Made by a program: the position numbers and the translations under genes. This document shows, one piece after another, positions 17,711 through 26,374 of a stretch of 64,000 nt of DNA. The notes under the pieces are model-generated. The model ran no database searches and was not told the DNA's origin. It was given only the letters and a program-made list of their open reading frames with translations. The stretch's first letter is position 1. Each line of letters opens with the position of its first letter. Source of the stretch: Granulosicoccus sp036478595 (GTDB lineage: Bacteria; Pseudomonadota; Gammaproteobacteria; Granulosicoccales; Granulosicoccaceae); assembly GCA_036478595.1 (NCBI GenBank), contig JAZGEF010000036.1:164595-228594 (forward strand), in the 5' to 3' direction.

Positions 17711-18832
17711 ATGGGTCGCGGCGTAATTGCTGCGTGCGCAATTGCGTTTGTTGCAGCTTGTGCCGCAGAGCCTGTTGTGCAACCCACTCCTTTGTCCGGC
17801 ATTAAAGCTGAAACCACTATCAAGCGAAACTGGAAGCAGTCCTTAGGTGTGGTTCGACGTGGGCGTTTTGCGCCCTACGTTAATAACGGCGTAGTGTATG
17901 TGGCTGACAATGCTGGCACCGTGCGCAGCTTAGATCAACAGACCGGCAAGTCGGGCTGGACTCAATCGCTTGGCGTTCGTTTGGGAAGTGGTGTCTCTGG
18001 TGATGCTGATCAAGTATACGTTAGCTCTATCGATGGTGAGGTGTACGCACTGCAAGCCAGTAGTGGCGAGATACTTTGGCAAACTGCGGCATCGTCAGAA
18101 GTGCTAGTGCCTGTGTCGGCAGGGTTCGATGTCGTCGTCGTACGCAGTGCAGATGGCCGTATTGCAAGCCTTGACGCTGCCAGTGGTAAAGAGCGTTGGT
18201 CTACCACGCATACACCACCTGCACTAACTATCAATGGCTATAGCCAACCCTACCTATTGGATGGTGGTGTGCTGGTTGGTTTGGATGATGGTCGTTTAAT
18301 CGCATTAAATCTCAGTACGGGTAAAACTATTTGGGAAACGATTGTGAGCCTTCCTTCCGGACGCTCCGAAGTAGAGCGCCTGGTAGATATTGATGCCAAT
18401 ATCCTTACTGACGATGAAGCAATTTATATCGTTAACTATCGCGGCAAGCTTGCGCGTATTGAGCCGGTAAAAGGGCAAATTCAGTGGGCAGTGCCCATGT
18501 CCTCAACTGCCGGTATTGCACAAACCGACACGCTGGTAGTGGTTGTTGATGAGCTAGATGTTGTTCACGGCGTTGAAAAAACCAGCGGTCGAGTATTGTG
18601 GTCTCAAGAAGCGATGAAGGGCAGGCGCCTTAATCGCCCCGTGATAAATAACGATATAGCGCTTGTTGGTGACAAGCAAGGCGTACTGCATGGTTTGGCA
18701 CTTGATGATGGCCGATTGATTGCTCGCAACACAAGCTTTGATGGTGCTGCTGGCAACCCTGTTACATCTGACGATGTAGTCTTTATTCAATTTTCAAATG
18801 GTGCCGTCAGCGCACTAACTCTTAAGCAGTAA
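17711..18832 (+). CDS. bamB: Outer-membrane protein assembly lipoprotein BamB
   Basis: BamB supports BamA in outer-membrane barrel insertion. The start at 17711 (MGRGVIAACAIAF) gives a short lipoprotein signal with lipobox FVAAC. In-frame ATGs at 17651 and 17669 overlap the end of yfgM and would lengthen the n-region; none has a clear ribosome site, so the start is uncertain. The rest is a PQQ-type beta-propeller with repeated units such as YVADNAGTVRSLDQQTGKSG and VYALQASSGEILWQ. Placed between yfgM and der, as in E. coli. Confidence 0.93.
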   Translation: MGRGVIAACAIAFVAACAAEPVVQPTPLSGIKAETTIKRNWKQSLGVVRRGRFAPYVNNGVVYVADNAGTVRSLDQQTGKSGWTQSLGVRLGSGVSGDADQVYVSSIDGEVYALQASSGEILWQTAASSEVLVPVSAGFDVVVVRSADGRIASLDAASGKERWSTTHTPPALTINGYSQPYLLDGGVLVGLDDGRLIALNLSTGKTIWETIVSLPSGRSEVERLVDIDANILTDDEAIYIVNYRGKLARIEPVKGQIQWAVPMSSTAGIAQTDTLVVVVDELDVVHGVEKTSGRVLWSQEAMKGRRLNRPVINNDIALVGDKQGVLHGLALDDGRLIARNTSFDGAAGNPVTSDDVVFIQFSNGAVSALTLKQ

Positions 18833-18838
18833 TGCAGT

Positions 18839-20269
18839 ATGCAACCGGTAATCGCTTTAGTGGGCAGGCCAAATGTTGGCAAGTCCACACTCTTCAACAA
18901 ACTCACTCGCACACAAGACGCGCTCGTAGCTGACTTTCCTGGTCTAACGCGCGATCGTCAATATGGCGAAGGCAAAGTGGGTGGCTGGCCGTACATCGTT
19001 ATCGATACAGGCGGCTTAAATGGTGAAGCTGAAACGCTAAGTGCCGCAATGGCGGTTCAAACAATGGCTGCGATAAAAGAAGCTGATCTGGTTGTGTTCA
19101 TCGTTGATGGTCGTGCTGGGATGAACCCGGTTGATGAAGACATTGCCAACAACCTGCGCCGGCACAGCGATAAAGTCGTACTTTGCGTCAACAAAATAGA
19201 CGGTATTGGCGAAGACCGCGCGATGCTCGATTTCTACGCCTTGGGTTATGAACACACAATAGCTATCGCAGCTAGCCACAATCGCGGTATGAGCAGCTTG
19301 ATGGAAGAGGTGGCTGTGATCTTGGGTGTTAACCCTGACGACTATGAAGCACCGCGTCGTTATAAGCCATCGGAGCAGCCTTCCAGTAAGCGTACTGATG
19401 ATATTCGTATTGCCTTTATTGGGCGCCCTAACGTAGGTAAGTCCACGCTGATCAATCGCTTAATCGGTGAAGACCGTGTCATTGCTTACGACAAACCGGG
19501 TACTACTCGCGATGCGGTATCCGTACCATTCGAGCGCGCGGGCAAACAATACACCTTGATTGATACAGCTGGTGTGCGTCGTCGTGGCAAGGTATCGGAG
19601 AAAGTCGAAATATTTAGCATTATCAAATCTATGCAAGCGGTAGATAAGAGTAATGTGGTTGTTATGCTGGTTGATGGCAATGACGGTTTTACGGATCAGG
19701 ATCTACACCTACTGGGCTATGTTATTGAAAAGGGCCGGGCGTTGATTGTTGCAGTTAATAAGTGGGATGAGCTTGATGGCGAGCAACGTGAAGAGCTAAA
19801 AGAAAGCTTAGAGCGCCGAGTAGAATTTTTGCGCTTTACTCGTATTCATTTTATAAGTGCCTTGCATGGCTCAGGGGTAGGAGATTTGTTTAAATCGATC
19901 AACAAGGCCTATGCATCAGCGTTCATGGATATGGCTACGCCAAAACTCACTCGATTGCTGGCAGTCGCTGTGGAAAAACATCAGCCACCCATGGTAAACG
20001 GGCGCCGTATTAAATTGCGTTACGCGCATCAGGGTGGAGTCAATCCCCCCATAATTGTTGTTCACGGCAATCAGCTAAGCAAAGTACCGATGTCCTATCA
20101 GCGTTACTTGATGAATTACTTCACTAAGATGCTGCGTATGTTTGGTACGCCGCTACGTATCGAATTTAAAGAAGGCGACAATCCGTACGCGGGACAGCGA
20201 ACCAGGCGCCCCGTACAGGGAGGCCGAAAAAACCCGGACCCTAAGTCACGGGCACCTAGAAAACAATAA
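18839..20269 (+). CDS. der: Ribosome-assembly GTPase Der (EngA)
   Basis: A GTPase with two G domains needed for 50S maturation. The P-loop GRPNVGKST occurs twice, near residues 8 and 203, with NKID and NKWD guanine motifs, followed by a KH-like domain. The C-terminus is a basic tail rich in Arg, Lys and Pro (RRPVQGGRKNPDPKSRAPRK). Length 476. Starts six bases after the bamB stop. Confidence 0.98.
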   Translation: MQPVIALVGRPNVGKSTLFNKLTRTQDALVADFPGLTRDRQYGEGKVGGWPYIVIDTGGLNGEAETLSAAMAVQTMAAIKEADLVVFIVDGRAGMNPVDEDIANNLRRHSDKVVLCVNKIDGIGEDRAMLDFYALGYEHTIAIAASHNRGMSSLMEEVAVILGVNPDDYEAPRRYKPSEQPSSKRTDDIRIAFIGRPNVGKSTLINRLIGEDRVIAYDKPGTTRDAVSVPFERAGKQYTLIDTAGVRRRGKVSEKVEIFSIIKSMQAVDKSNVVVMLVDGNDGFTDQDLHLLGYVIEKGRALIVAVNKWDELDGEQREELKESLERRVEFLRFTRIHFISALHGSGVGDLFKSINKAYASAFMDMATPKLTRLLAVAVEKHQPPMVNGRRIKLRYAHQGGVNPPIIVVHGNQLSKVPMSYQRYLMNYFTKMLRMFGTPLRIEFKEGDNPYAGQRTRRPVQGGRKNPDPKSRAPRKQ

Positions 20270-20350
20270 GTCGCACAGCGCCTAGCCCGCTGATTACATC
20301 GGCTGGTCAAGAATCATGCGCCTAATGATTTGATCGAGTATGCTTAAGTT

Positions 20351-20818
20351 ATGGACACCATAAATAAGCTTCGACACATTCTTGGTAATGCTCAGGTTAT
20401 CGCTCTGGTTGGCTTGTCTGACAAACCTTATCGCCCAAGTCATTTTGTCGGCAAGTATCTCATCGAGCATCACTTCACGATTATTCCGGTTAATCCATTC
20501 GTGGATGAAATACTGGGTCGAAAATCCTATGCATCACTAGCTGACATTCCGCGGGCTGTTGATATTGTCGATTGTTTCAGGCGTAGCGAAGACATGCCCG
20601 ATCTTGCCAGGGAAGCTGTCGCTATCGGCGCTGGCGTATTGTGGATGCAACTATCGGTTATCAATGAGGAGGCCAAACAGATAGCGGAAACCGCTGGGCT
20701 TGAAGTCGTCATGGATCGCTGTACCAAAATAGAGCATGCCAGGATTTTTGGTGGGCTTAACTATGCTGGAGTCAACACGGGCATCATTTCGTCTAATCGC
20801 ACGCGTGAAACACGCTGA
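20351..20818 (+). CDS. CoA-binding domain protein (YccU-like)
   Basis: A 155-residue Rossmann-fold protein of the CoA_binding_2 family. VIALVGLSDKPYRPSHFVGKY is the nucleotide-binding glycine region (first 20 residues suffice), then PVNPFVDEILGRKSY, and DRCTKIEHARIFGG at the end. The enzymatic role of the family is unknown. It is 12 bases ahead of the MetY-type gene and on the same strand, so the two may be cotranscribed. Confidence 0.88.
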   Translation: MDTINKLRHILGNAQVIALVGLSDKPYRPSHFVGKYLIEHHFTIIPVNPFVDEILGRKSYASLADIPRAVDIVDCFRRSEDMPDLAREAVAIGAGVLWMQLSVINEEAKQIAETAGLEVVMDRCTKIEHARIFGGLNYAGVNTGIISSNRTRETR

Positions 20819-20830
20819 GGGCTGTAAGGC

Positions 20831-22162
20831 ATGAGCGACGAATCATCAAACACAAGTGGTGATAGTAAACCACTTGAGCAAATAGACAGAGTATTCGCCG
20901 ACGAGACTTTATGTCTACACGCTGGGCAAATACCGGACCCACAAACGGGTTCTAGAGCCCCGCCTATTTATCAAACCAGTTCGTACGTGTTTGATAACGC
21001 CGACCATGCCGCCAGTTTGTTTAACCTGCAAACTTTCGGCAATGTGTATTCCCGTCTAAGTAATCCCACCAATGCCATGCTCGAAGAGCGTATCGCCTCG
21101 CTAGAACATGGGCGGGCTGCACTTGCAGTGGCCTCTGGAATGGCAGCTCAAATGGTGACATTACTAACACTGGTTAATGCCGGAGACGAAATTGTGGCCG
21201 CTCGCACCTTGTACGGCGGCAGTTATTCACAGATGGATGTCAACCTAAGGCGGTTAGGAATATCAACAACTTTTGTCGATCCCGACGGGCCTGAGAATTT
21301 CCGTGCAGCGGTAACACCTAAAACAAAACTACTATTTGCTGAGACAGTGGGTAACCCCAATCTCAATGTGCTGGATATTGAGGCCGTAGCCGCTATTGCC
21401 AACGAAGCTGGTATCCCCTTGGTATTAGATAACACGGTACCTTCACCTTACTTGTGCAAGCCGATTGATTTTGGTGCTGATATCGTCATTCACTCCGCGA
21501 CTAAATTTATAGGCGGGCATGGTACGTCCATTGGTGGCTTATTGGTTGAGTCAGGAAAGTTTCCCTGGGATAACGGTAATTTCCCATCGATGGTTGACGC
21601 ATCCGACGGTTATCACGGTGTACGTTTTTATGAAACCTTCGGTGACTTTGCTTTTACCATGAAGGCGCGCATGGAATACCTGCGTACCTTGGGCCCAAGC
21701 CTTAGCCCGTTTAACGCCTTCACTTTTTTACAAGGTGTTGAGACGCTACCCATACGAATGGATAGGCACTGCGAAAACGCATTGGCGGTAGCGCAATTTT
21801 TGCAGAACCACCCACTGGTTGCCTGGGTTAACTACCCCGGCCTTCGCAATAACCCCTACTATGATCTTGCGAAAAAATACATGCCACGCGGTGCCAGTGC
21901 GATTCTTACGTTCGGTGTGAAGGGTGGTTTCTCTGCAAGTGAAAAGTTTATCGACAATACGCAGTTCTTAAGTCATCTTGCTAATATAGGTGATGCGAAA
22001 TCGTTGATCATCCATCCAGCATCAACTACGCATCGCCAATTAAACGAAGAACAGCAATTGGCTGCGGGTGTTAAATCCGATATGGTGCGTATTTCAGTTG
22101 GTATTGAGAATATTGACGACATACTCTGGGATATCGACCAAGCGCTGTCGGCAACACGATAG
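20831..22162 (+). CDS. metY: O-acetylhomoserine sulfhydrylase (PLP)
   Basis: A Cys/Met metabolism PLP enzyme that joins O-acetylhomoserine with sulfide (or methanethiol) to give homocysteine (or methionine). The PLP lysine is in HSATKFIGGHG near residue 225. ETLCLHAGQIPDPQTGSRAP and the length of 443, longer than cystathionine synthases and lyases, favour the MetY group. Cystathionine-type activity cannot be ruled out from sequence alone. It is 24 bases ahead of an acyl-CoA ligase gene. Confidence 0.88.
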   Translation: MSDESSNTSGDSKPLEQIDRVFADETLCLHAGQIPDPQTGSRAPPIYQTSSYVFDNADHAASLFNLQTFGNVYSRLSNPTNAMLEERIASLEHGRAALAVASGMAAQMVTLLTLVNAGDEIVAARTLYGGSYSQMDVNLRRLGISTTFVDPDGPENFRAAVTPKTKLLFAETVGNPNLNVLDIEAVAAIANEAGIPLVLDNTVPSPYLCKPIDFGADIVIHSATKFIGGHGTSIGGLLVESGKFPWDNGNFPSMVDASDGYHGVRFYETFGDFAFTMKARMEYLRTLGPSLSPFNAFTFLQGVETLPIRMDRHCENALAVAQFLQNHPLVAWVNYPGLRNNPYYDLAKKYMPRGASAILTFGVKGGFSASEKFIDNTQFLSHLANIGDAKSLIIHPASTTHRQLNEEQQLAAGVKSDMVRISVGIENIDDILWDIDQALSATR

Positions 22163-22185
22163 TGTTAGACTAAAAAGGTAAACTC

Positions 22186-23808
22186 ATGTCAGTATACGAA
22201 GGCGAAGAACTCAGGCGTAGGCAAGCCAATTTTACTGCCTTGTCGCCGGTATCGATGCTCAAACGCACTGAGCGAGTACATGGCCATCGCACTGCACAGA
22301 TTCATGGCAATATCCGCCGCAGTTGGGCACAAGTTGGCGAACGGTGTCACCGCTTAGCATCCGCACTTCAAGCTCGTGGTGTTGGCAAGGGCGATACCGT
22401 ATCGTTGTTGGCACCCAATATTCCAGAAGCATTTGAATGTGCGCTTGCCGTGCCAATGTTGGGTGCCGTGCTAAACGCAAACAACACTCGCCTTGATGCA
22501 AGTACCATTGCTTATATTCTTGATCATGGTGAAGCTACTGTATTTCTAGTCGATACTGAATTAAGCGAAGCCGCGAATGCAGCAGTTGCCGAAACAGGCC
22601 GCGACATTCTGATAATTGATATCGAAGATGCCGAAGGCCCGGGCGGGGATCGCATCGGTTCGCTAACTTACAATGACTTATTGGCTGAAGGCGATCCAAA
22701 CTTTAGCTATAGCCTGCCGGATGATGAATGGGATGCACTGGCACTAAACTACACCTCGGGTACCACGGGTAAACCAAAAGGCGTGGTGTATTCGCATCGT
22801 GGCGCTTATACCAACGCGGTTAACAACGCCATTACCTGGTCGATGCCACATCATCCCGTTTATCTATGGACACTCCCACTGTTTCATTGCAATGGCTGGT
22901 GTTTTCCATGGACAATTACATTGCTTGCTGGTACCCATGTATTCTTGCGCGCGCCACGTGCTGATGCCATCTTTGATGCATTTGCAGAACACGGCGTTAC
23001 ACATCTGTGTGGCGCACCGATCATCATGTCGTTGATTTCTGGTGCGGCTGCTGAAGATAGAAGGGAATATTCACAGACCATAGATATGATGACAGCGGCT
23101 GCACCGCCACCCGCAACCGTTATCGCAGCAATCGAAGCGCTTAATATTAACGTCACCCATGTATATGGCTTAACCGAAGTGTATGGCCCGGCAGTGGTGT
23201 GCGCATGGCAACCCGAATGGGATAGCTTGCCAGTTGACGAACGAGCTAAGTTAAAAGCGCGCCAGGGTGTAGCGTATGAACTTGAAGAAGATGTATTAGT
23301 GCTTGATCCTAAAACCTCAAAGCCAGTGCCTTGGGATGGAGAAACTCAAGGCGAGATAGCGTTCCGCGGCAATATTGTGATGAAGGGCTACCTAAAGCAA
23401 GTTAAAGCAACTAATGAAGTGATGCGCGATGGTTGGTTTTGGTCAGGTGATATTGCGGTACAACACCCTGATGGCTATATCGAGATTCGTGATCGCGCCA
23501 AGGATATTATTATCTCTGGTGGCGAGAACATCAGTTCAATTGTTGTAGAGCAGGCGCTGTACTCTCATCCAGACGTCTCCCTCGCGGCAGTAGTTGCAAA
23601 ACCTGATGACAAATGGGGTGAAGTGCCTTGTGCATTTGTTGAGTTGCTTGAAGGTGCAACTGTCACTAGTGATGAGCTACTAGAGCACGCACGCGGGGAA
23701 CTTCCTGGCTATCAACGACCGAAGCACGTTGTTTTTGTTGAGCTACCGAAGACATCCACTGGCAAGGTGTTAAAAACTGAGTTACGTGATCGGGCAAAAT
23801 CTCTGTAA
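22186..23808 (+). CDS. Acyl-CoA ligase of the DmdB / medium-chain group
   Basis: An adenylate-forming ligase, 540 residues. The P-loop-like motif YTSGTTGKPKG is near residue 190, YGLTEVYGP is the A5 motif, GWFWSGDIA and DRAKDIIISGGENIS follow, and the C-terminal lysine is in TSTGKVLKTELR. The N-terminus and the LPLFHCNGWCFPW segment resemble methylmercaptopropionyl-CoA ligase (DmdB) and related medium/long-chain ligases. The exact acid is not decided by sequence. The position just after metY is discussed under findings. Confidence 0.88.
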   Translation: MSVYEGEELRRRQANFTALSPVSMLKRTERVHGHRTAQIHGNIRRSWAQVGERCHRLASALQARGVGKGDTVSLLAPNIPEAFECALAVPMLGAVLNANNTRLDASTIAYILDHGEATVFLVDTELSEAANAAVAETGRDILIIDIEDAEGPGGDRIGSLTYNDLLAEGDPNFSYSLPDDEWDALALNYTSGTTGKPKGVVYSHRGAYTNAVNNAITWSMPHHPVYLWTLPLFHCNGWCFPWTITLLAGTHVFLRAPRADAIFDAFAEHGVTHLCGAPIIMSLISGAAAEDRREYSQTIDMMTAAAPPPATVIAAIEALNINVTHVYGLTEVYGPAVVCAWQPEWDSLPVDERAKLKARQGVAYELEEDVLVLDPKTSKPVPWDGETQGEIAFRGNIVMKGYLKQVKATNEVMRDGWFWSGDIAVQHPDGYIEIRDRAKDIIISGGENISSIVVEQALYSHPDVSLAAVVAKPDDKWGEVPCAFVELLEGATVTSDELLEHARGELPGYQRPKHVVFVELPKTSTGKVLKTELRDRAKSL

Positions 23809-23902
23809 ATAATAGTGTTTCATGGAATAAATGTGATTAGTTCCAAGGCTGCTCACCAACAGTGTAAGCAATATTTCAGATTTTGCTAAAATCGCCATCG
23901 AG

Positions 23903-24316
23903 CTATTCGCCGGCAACCTGCCGCCCATAGTCTTCGGCGTCAAACCAACCTCGGGACGCCACTACCTTTAGATCCTCGCCGACAGACCACTCTTCCCAGC
24001 CTCTAATGTTGAGCGGATTTCCAGTGTTGGCGTCGTGTCCTGTGAATGTCCAAACGAAGATCACATGGTTGCCGGAGCAACGCACATCATCACAAGTCAG
24101 TTTCAAATCTGGAACATCTGAGTAAAATCCGGCGGCCATATCCTGAACCCGCGAACGACCACTCCAAGGATCGCCATCGTTAATGACAATGACACCGTCT
24201 TCGGCATAGAAGGAGGCCACAGCCTCGGCGGACTTTGAATTCCAAGCTTTCGTATACTCTACCGCCATCTTGGAAACTACTTTTGGATCTATCACTACCA
24301 CGCCTTCGCTTTGCAT
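23903..24316 (-). CDS. SnoaL/NTF2-like small protein
   Basis: A 137-residue protein with the cone-shaped NTF2-like fold: VSKMAVEYTKAWNSKSAEAV, FYAEDGVIVINDGDPW, and the late VWTFTGHDANTGNPL with GWEEWSV. These match the SnoaL or DUF4440 type, which includes ketosteroid-isomerase-like enzymes and proteins of no known activity. No signal peptide. It is alone and convergent with the ligase gene. Confidence 0.75.
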   Translation of the reverse strand: MQSEGVVVIDPKVVSKMAVEYTKAWNSKSAEAVASFYAEDGVIVINDGDPWSGRSRVQDMAAGFYSDVPDLKLTCDDVRCSGNHVIFVWTFTGHDANTGNPLNIRGWEEWSVGEDLKVVASRGWFDAEDYGRQVAGE

Positions 24317-24469
24317 TACATCAAATCATGATGGCATGCCCCATTAATTTATACAACCCGATCTAGCATAGAACTACTGATACCCACAGCCTTAAGCTAA
24401 CATCAAACTCGGTCGATTGTCTTCTCACTGTATTACGCTGATCTGCGAGTATTTGTTATGTCCTAAAAG

Positions 24470-24620
24470 GTGCAACGAAAGCTGACGACAATTCTTGCGG
24501 CAGATGCCGCGGGCTACAGTCGTGCAATGGGCGTGGACGAGGTACACACGGTAACCTGCTTTCACCAGAAGTTCACGGTAGTCTATTCCCTTAGGCTCAA
24601 CGTCGTGGCATGATTGAGAT
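24470..24620 (+). pseudogene. Remnant of a class III adenylate cyclase gene start
   Basis: From a GTG at 24470 the frame reads VQRKLTTILAADAAGYSRAM, then GVDEVHTV, the typical opening of many proteobacterial adenylate/guanylate cyclases. It stops at TGA 24611-24613, and a second frame near 24597 reads RRGMIEI, which resembles the later RGRxVEx segment. So the fragment is both truncated and frameshifted, and the GNAT gene begins right after. No catalytic domain is left. Confidence 0.75.
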
Positions 24621-25058
24621 ATGTCAAAATATACAATTCGTCGCGCAAAGCTACCGGATAGTGTCTCGCTTTCAGATTGTATCAATGCCGCTTACTCAGT
24701 TTATGAGCCCCGCATTACAGACCTTCTTTCGGTTTCGGATGGGATTGTTCAGTCAATAGAAAGTGATCGTGTTTGGGTTGCTGAAACCGAGCAAGGAGTA
24801 GTGGGTGGAATTATTCTTAGCCTTCGTGATGAATTCATAATGTTGGAAAACATTGCAGTACACCCAGATAATTCTGCTATGGGCATCGGCGCTGCACTGA
24901 TCAAACGAGCCGAGCTGGATTGTTTGGAATTGGGGTTTTTCGAGATGCGCTTAAGCACACATATTGACATGCCAGAAAACGTGCGTCTTTACGAGCATCT
25001 TGGTTGGCAAGAGACGGGGAGAATGGCCAATAAAATTCATATGAGTAAATATTTCTAA
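24621..25058 (+). CDS. GNAT-family N-acetyltransferase
   Basis: A 145-residue acyltransferase. The acetyl-CoA site shows as ENIAVHPDNSAMGIGAALIK with the Q/RxxGxG-like core, and the last motif is ENVRLYEHLGWQETGR. The substrate is unknown; small-molecule amines or protein termini are both possible. The ATG directly follows the cyclase remnant, which suggests that the neighbourhood was rearranged. Convergent with the DDAH-family gene. Confidence 0.88.
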   Translation: MSKYTIRRAKLPDSVSLSDCINAAYSVYEPRITDLLSVSDGIVQSIESDRVWVAETEQGVVGGIILSLRDEFIMLENIAVHPDNSAMGIGAALIKRAELDCLELGFFEMRLSTHIDMPENVRLYEHLGWQETGRMANKIHMSKYF

Positions 25059-25068
25059 TCCTTGATTA

Positions 25069-25998
25069 TTAATCGGCGTCTCTGCGCAATGGTTGGCACA
25101 TACAATGTACACCACCACCGGCCCAGGTGAACATGGTCATGTCTGGATCGTAAACGGTTAAGCCGATTGCGCGCATTTTATTATTTAGATCGGTGGCGCC
25201 AAGTGTTGACAGAACTTTTTCGTTACCCAATGCCACAACATTGCAACCCAAGGCGAGTGTCTCTTCAAAGGATGCAGGGATGATTTCTATTTGTTGACCG
25301 CGCAACCAGTCTACGACATCGTCGTCGGTTGTCTCAAGGCAAACGGCGGCGCAATCCTTGGTTAACATGCAAACCATTAAATCGATGTGCACATAGAACG
25401 GATCAATGGGGGCATATTTGATTTCCCAACCTTCGCCGATAAACCATTCGGCTACTTGCTCAGCTGCTCGTTTTTCTGTGCGATGCTCTGTATAACCCAC
25501 TAGAGCAACACCAGGTTTAATGATATTGAAATCGCCACCTTCAAAACTACCGTTGGATACCATGTCATAGATTGGAATGTTGTTTTCAAGATAAAAACGT
25601 AGAGCAGGGGCGTATTCACCGCGTCGGCGTGGGCTAGCCATCTGACAAATTACGGCGCCGTACGGTGTCATAAACGAGGAGTCACGGGCATATACTTGGT
25701 AGGGTGTGCTTTCATCGGATGGTAAAAAATGACAAGTAGTGCCAGCTTCTTGATACGCCTGCACCATCTCTGCATGCTGACGAGTAGCGAGTGTTTTATC
25801 AAACTTGCGCCCCTTGCGTAAGGACTCTCGTACAAGCGAACTGTACTCAGCGTTTTCTTCGCCTAACCAATTAAACGTGTCGCTTGGGCCGAGCAGTACA
25901 TCTTGCAGGGGGCCAGTTTCAGATTTAAGATACCAATCTGACATCTCAATTGTGCCGCCACCAATTTTGCGCGCCTGTAGTGGGTTAGTTGAAGTCAT
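25069..25998 (-). CDS. Amidinotransferase-family (pentein) hydrolase, DDAH/arginine-deiminase type
   Basis: A 309-residue pentein-fold enzyme acting on guanidino groups. The catalytic Cys is in GGGVHCMCQPLRRD (near residue 299), the general His in YVHIDLMVCM, and the acidic pair in GSFEGGDFN. Dimethylarginine hydrolase, citrullinase and arginine deiminase share this fold, and I cannot choose. The ATG at 25998 overlaps the stop of the upstream zinc-finger gene by four bases. An internal ATG at residue 19 (SDWYLKSETGP) is an alternative start. Confidence 0.85.
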   Translation of the reverse strand: MTSTNPLQARKIGGGTIEMSDWYLKSETGPLQDVLLGPSDTFNWLGEENAEYSSLVRESLRKGRKFDKTLATRQHAEMVQAYQEAGTTCHFLPSDESTPYQVYARDSSFMTPYGAVICQMASPRRRGEYAPALRFYLENNIPIYDMVSNGSFEGGDFNIIKPGVALVGYTEHRTEKRAAEQVAEWFIGEGWEIKYAPIDPFYVHIDLMVCMLTKDCAAVCLETTDDDVVDWLRGQQIEIIPASFEETLALGCNVVALGNEKVLSTLGATDLNNKMRAIGLTVYDPDMTMFTWAGGGVHCMCQPLRRDAD

Positions 25999-26261
25999 CT
26001 TAGTTGGCTGTCCTTGCTTCCGCGTCGGTTAAACAATTCGGATTTTGCGTTATCGATGTCACGGTCGCTTTGGCATTTTATGCAAAACTTCACGCCTGGC
26101 ACTGCTTCACGTCTGGCTTGCGGTATGGGCTTGTCGCATTCTTTACAACATTCGGCGCTTGCACCTTTGGGCATGTTTTCGCGGATGCGTTTTACGGCAT
26201 CGTCAACGCTTGCATCGATTTGTTCTTGTACCGCGCCGTCGCGCGACCAACCACCCGCCAT
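25995..26261 (-). CDS. DksA/TraR-type C4 zinc-finger protein, YbiI-like
   Basis: An 88-residue protein whose length, first residues (MAGGWS) and last residues (NRRGSKDSQLR) match E. coli YbiI. A four-cysteine zinc finger is at Cys39, Cys42, Cys60 and Cys63 (CKECDKPIPQARREAVPG and KFCIKCQ). Small members of this family are thought to bind RNA polymerase in the secondary channel or to have no known role. It is overlapped by the DDAH-family start, so both probably come from one transcript. Confidence 0.92.
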   Translation of the reverse strand: MAGGWSRDGAVQEQIDASVDDAVKRIRENMPKGASAECCKECDKPIPQARREAVPGVKFCIKCQSDRDIDNAKSELFNRRGSKDSQLR

Positions 26262-26374
26262 AGGATTGCTCCATTCTTGTACATAGTGTCACACATATTA
26301 ATAGTATCAGATTAACCAAGCGCAAAATACGGGGTTAATTTAAAATAAGCCTATCACTTACTGTTTGACCCACT

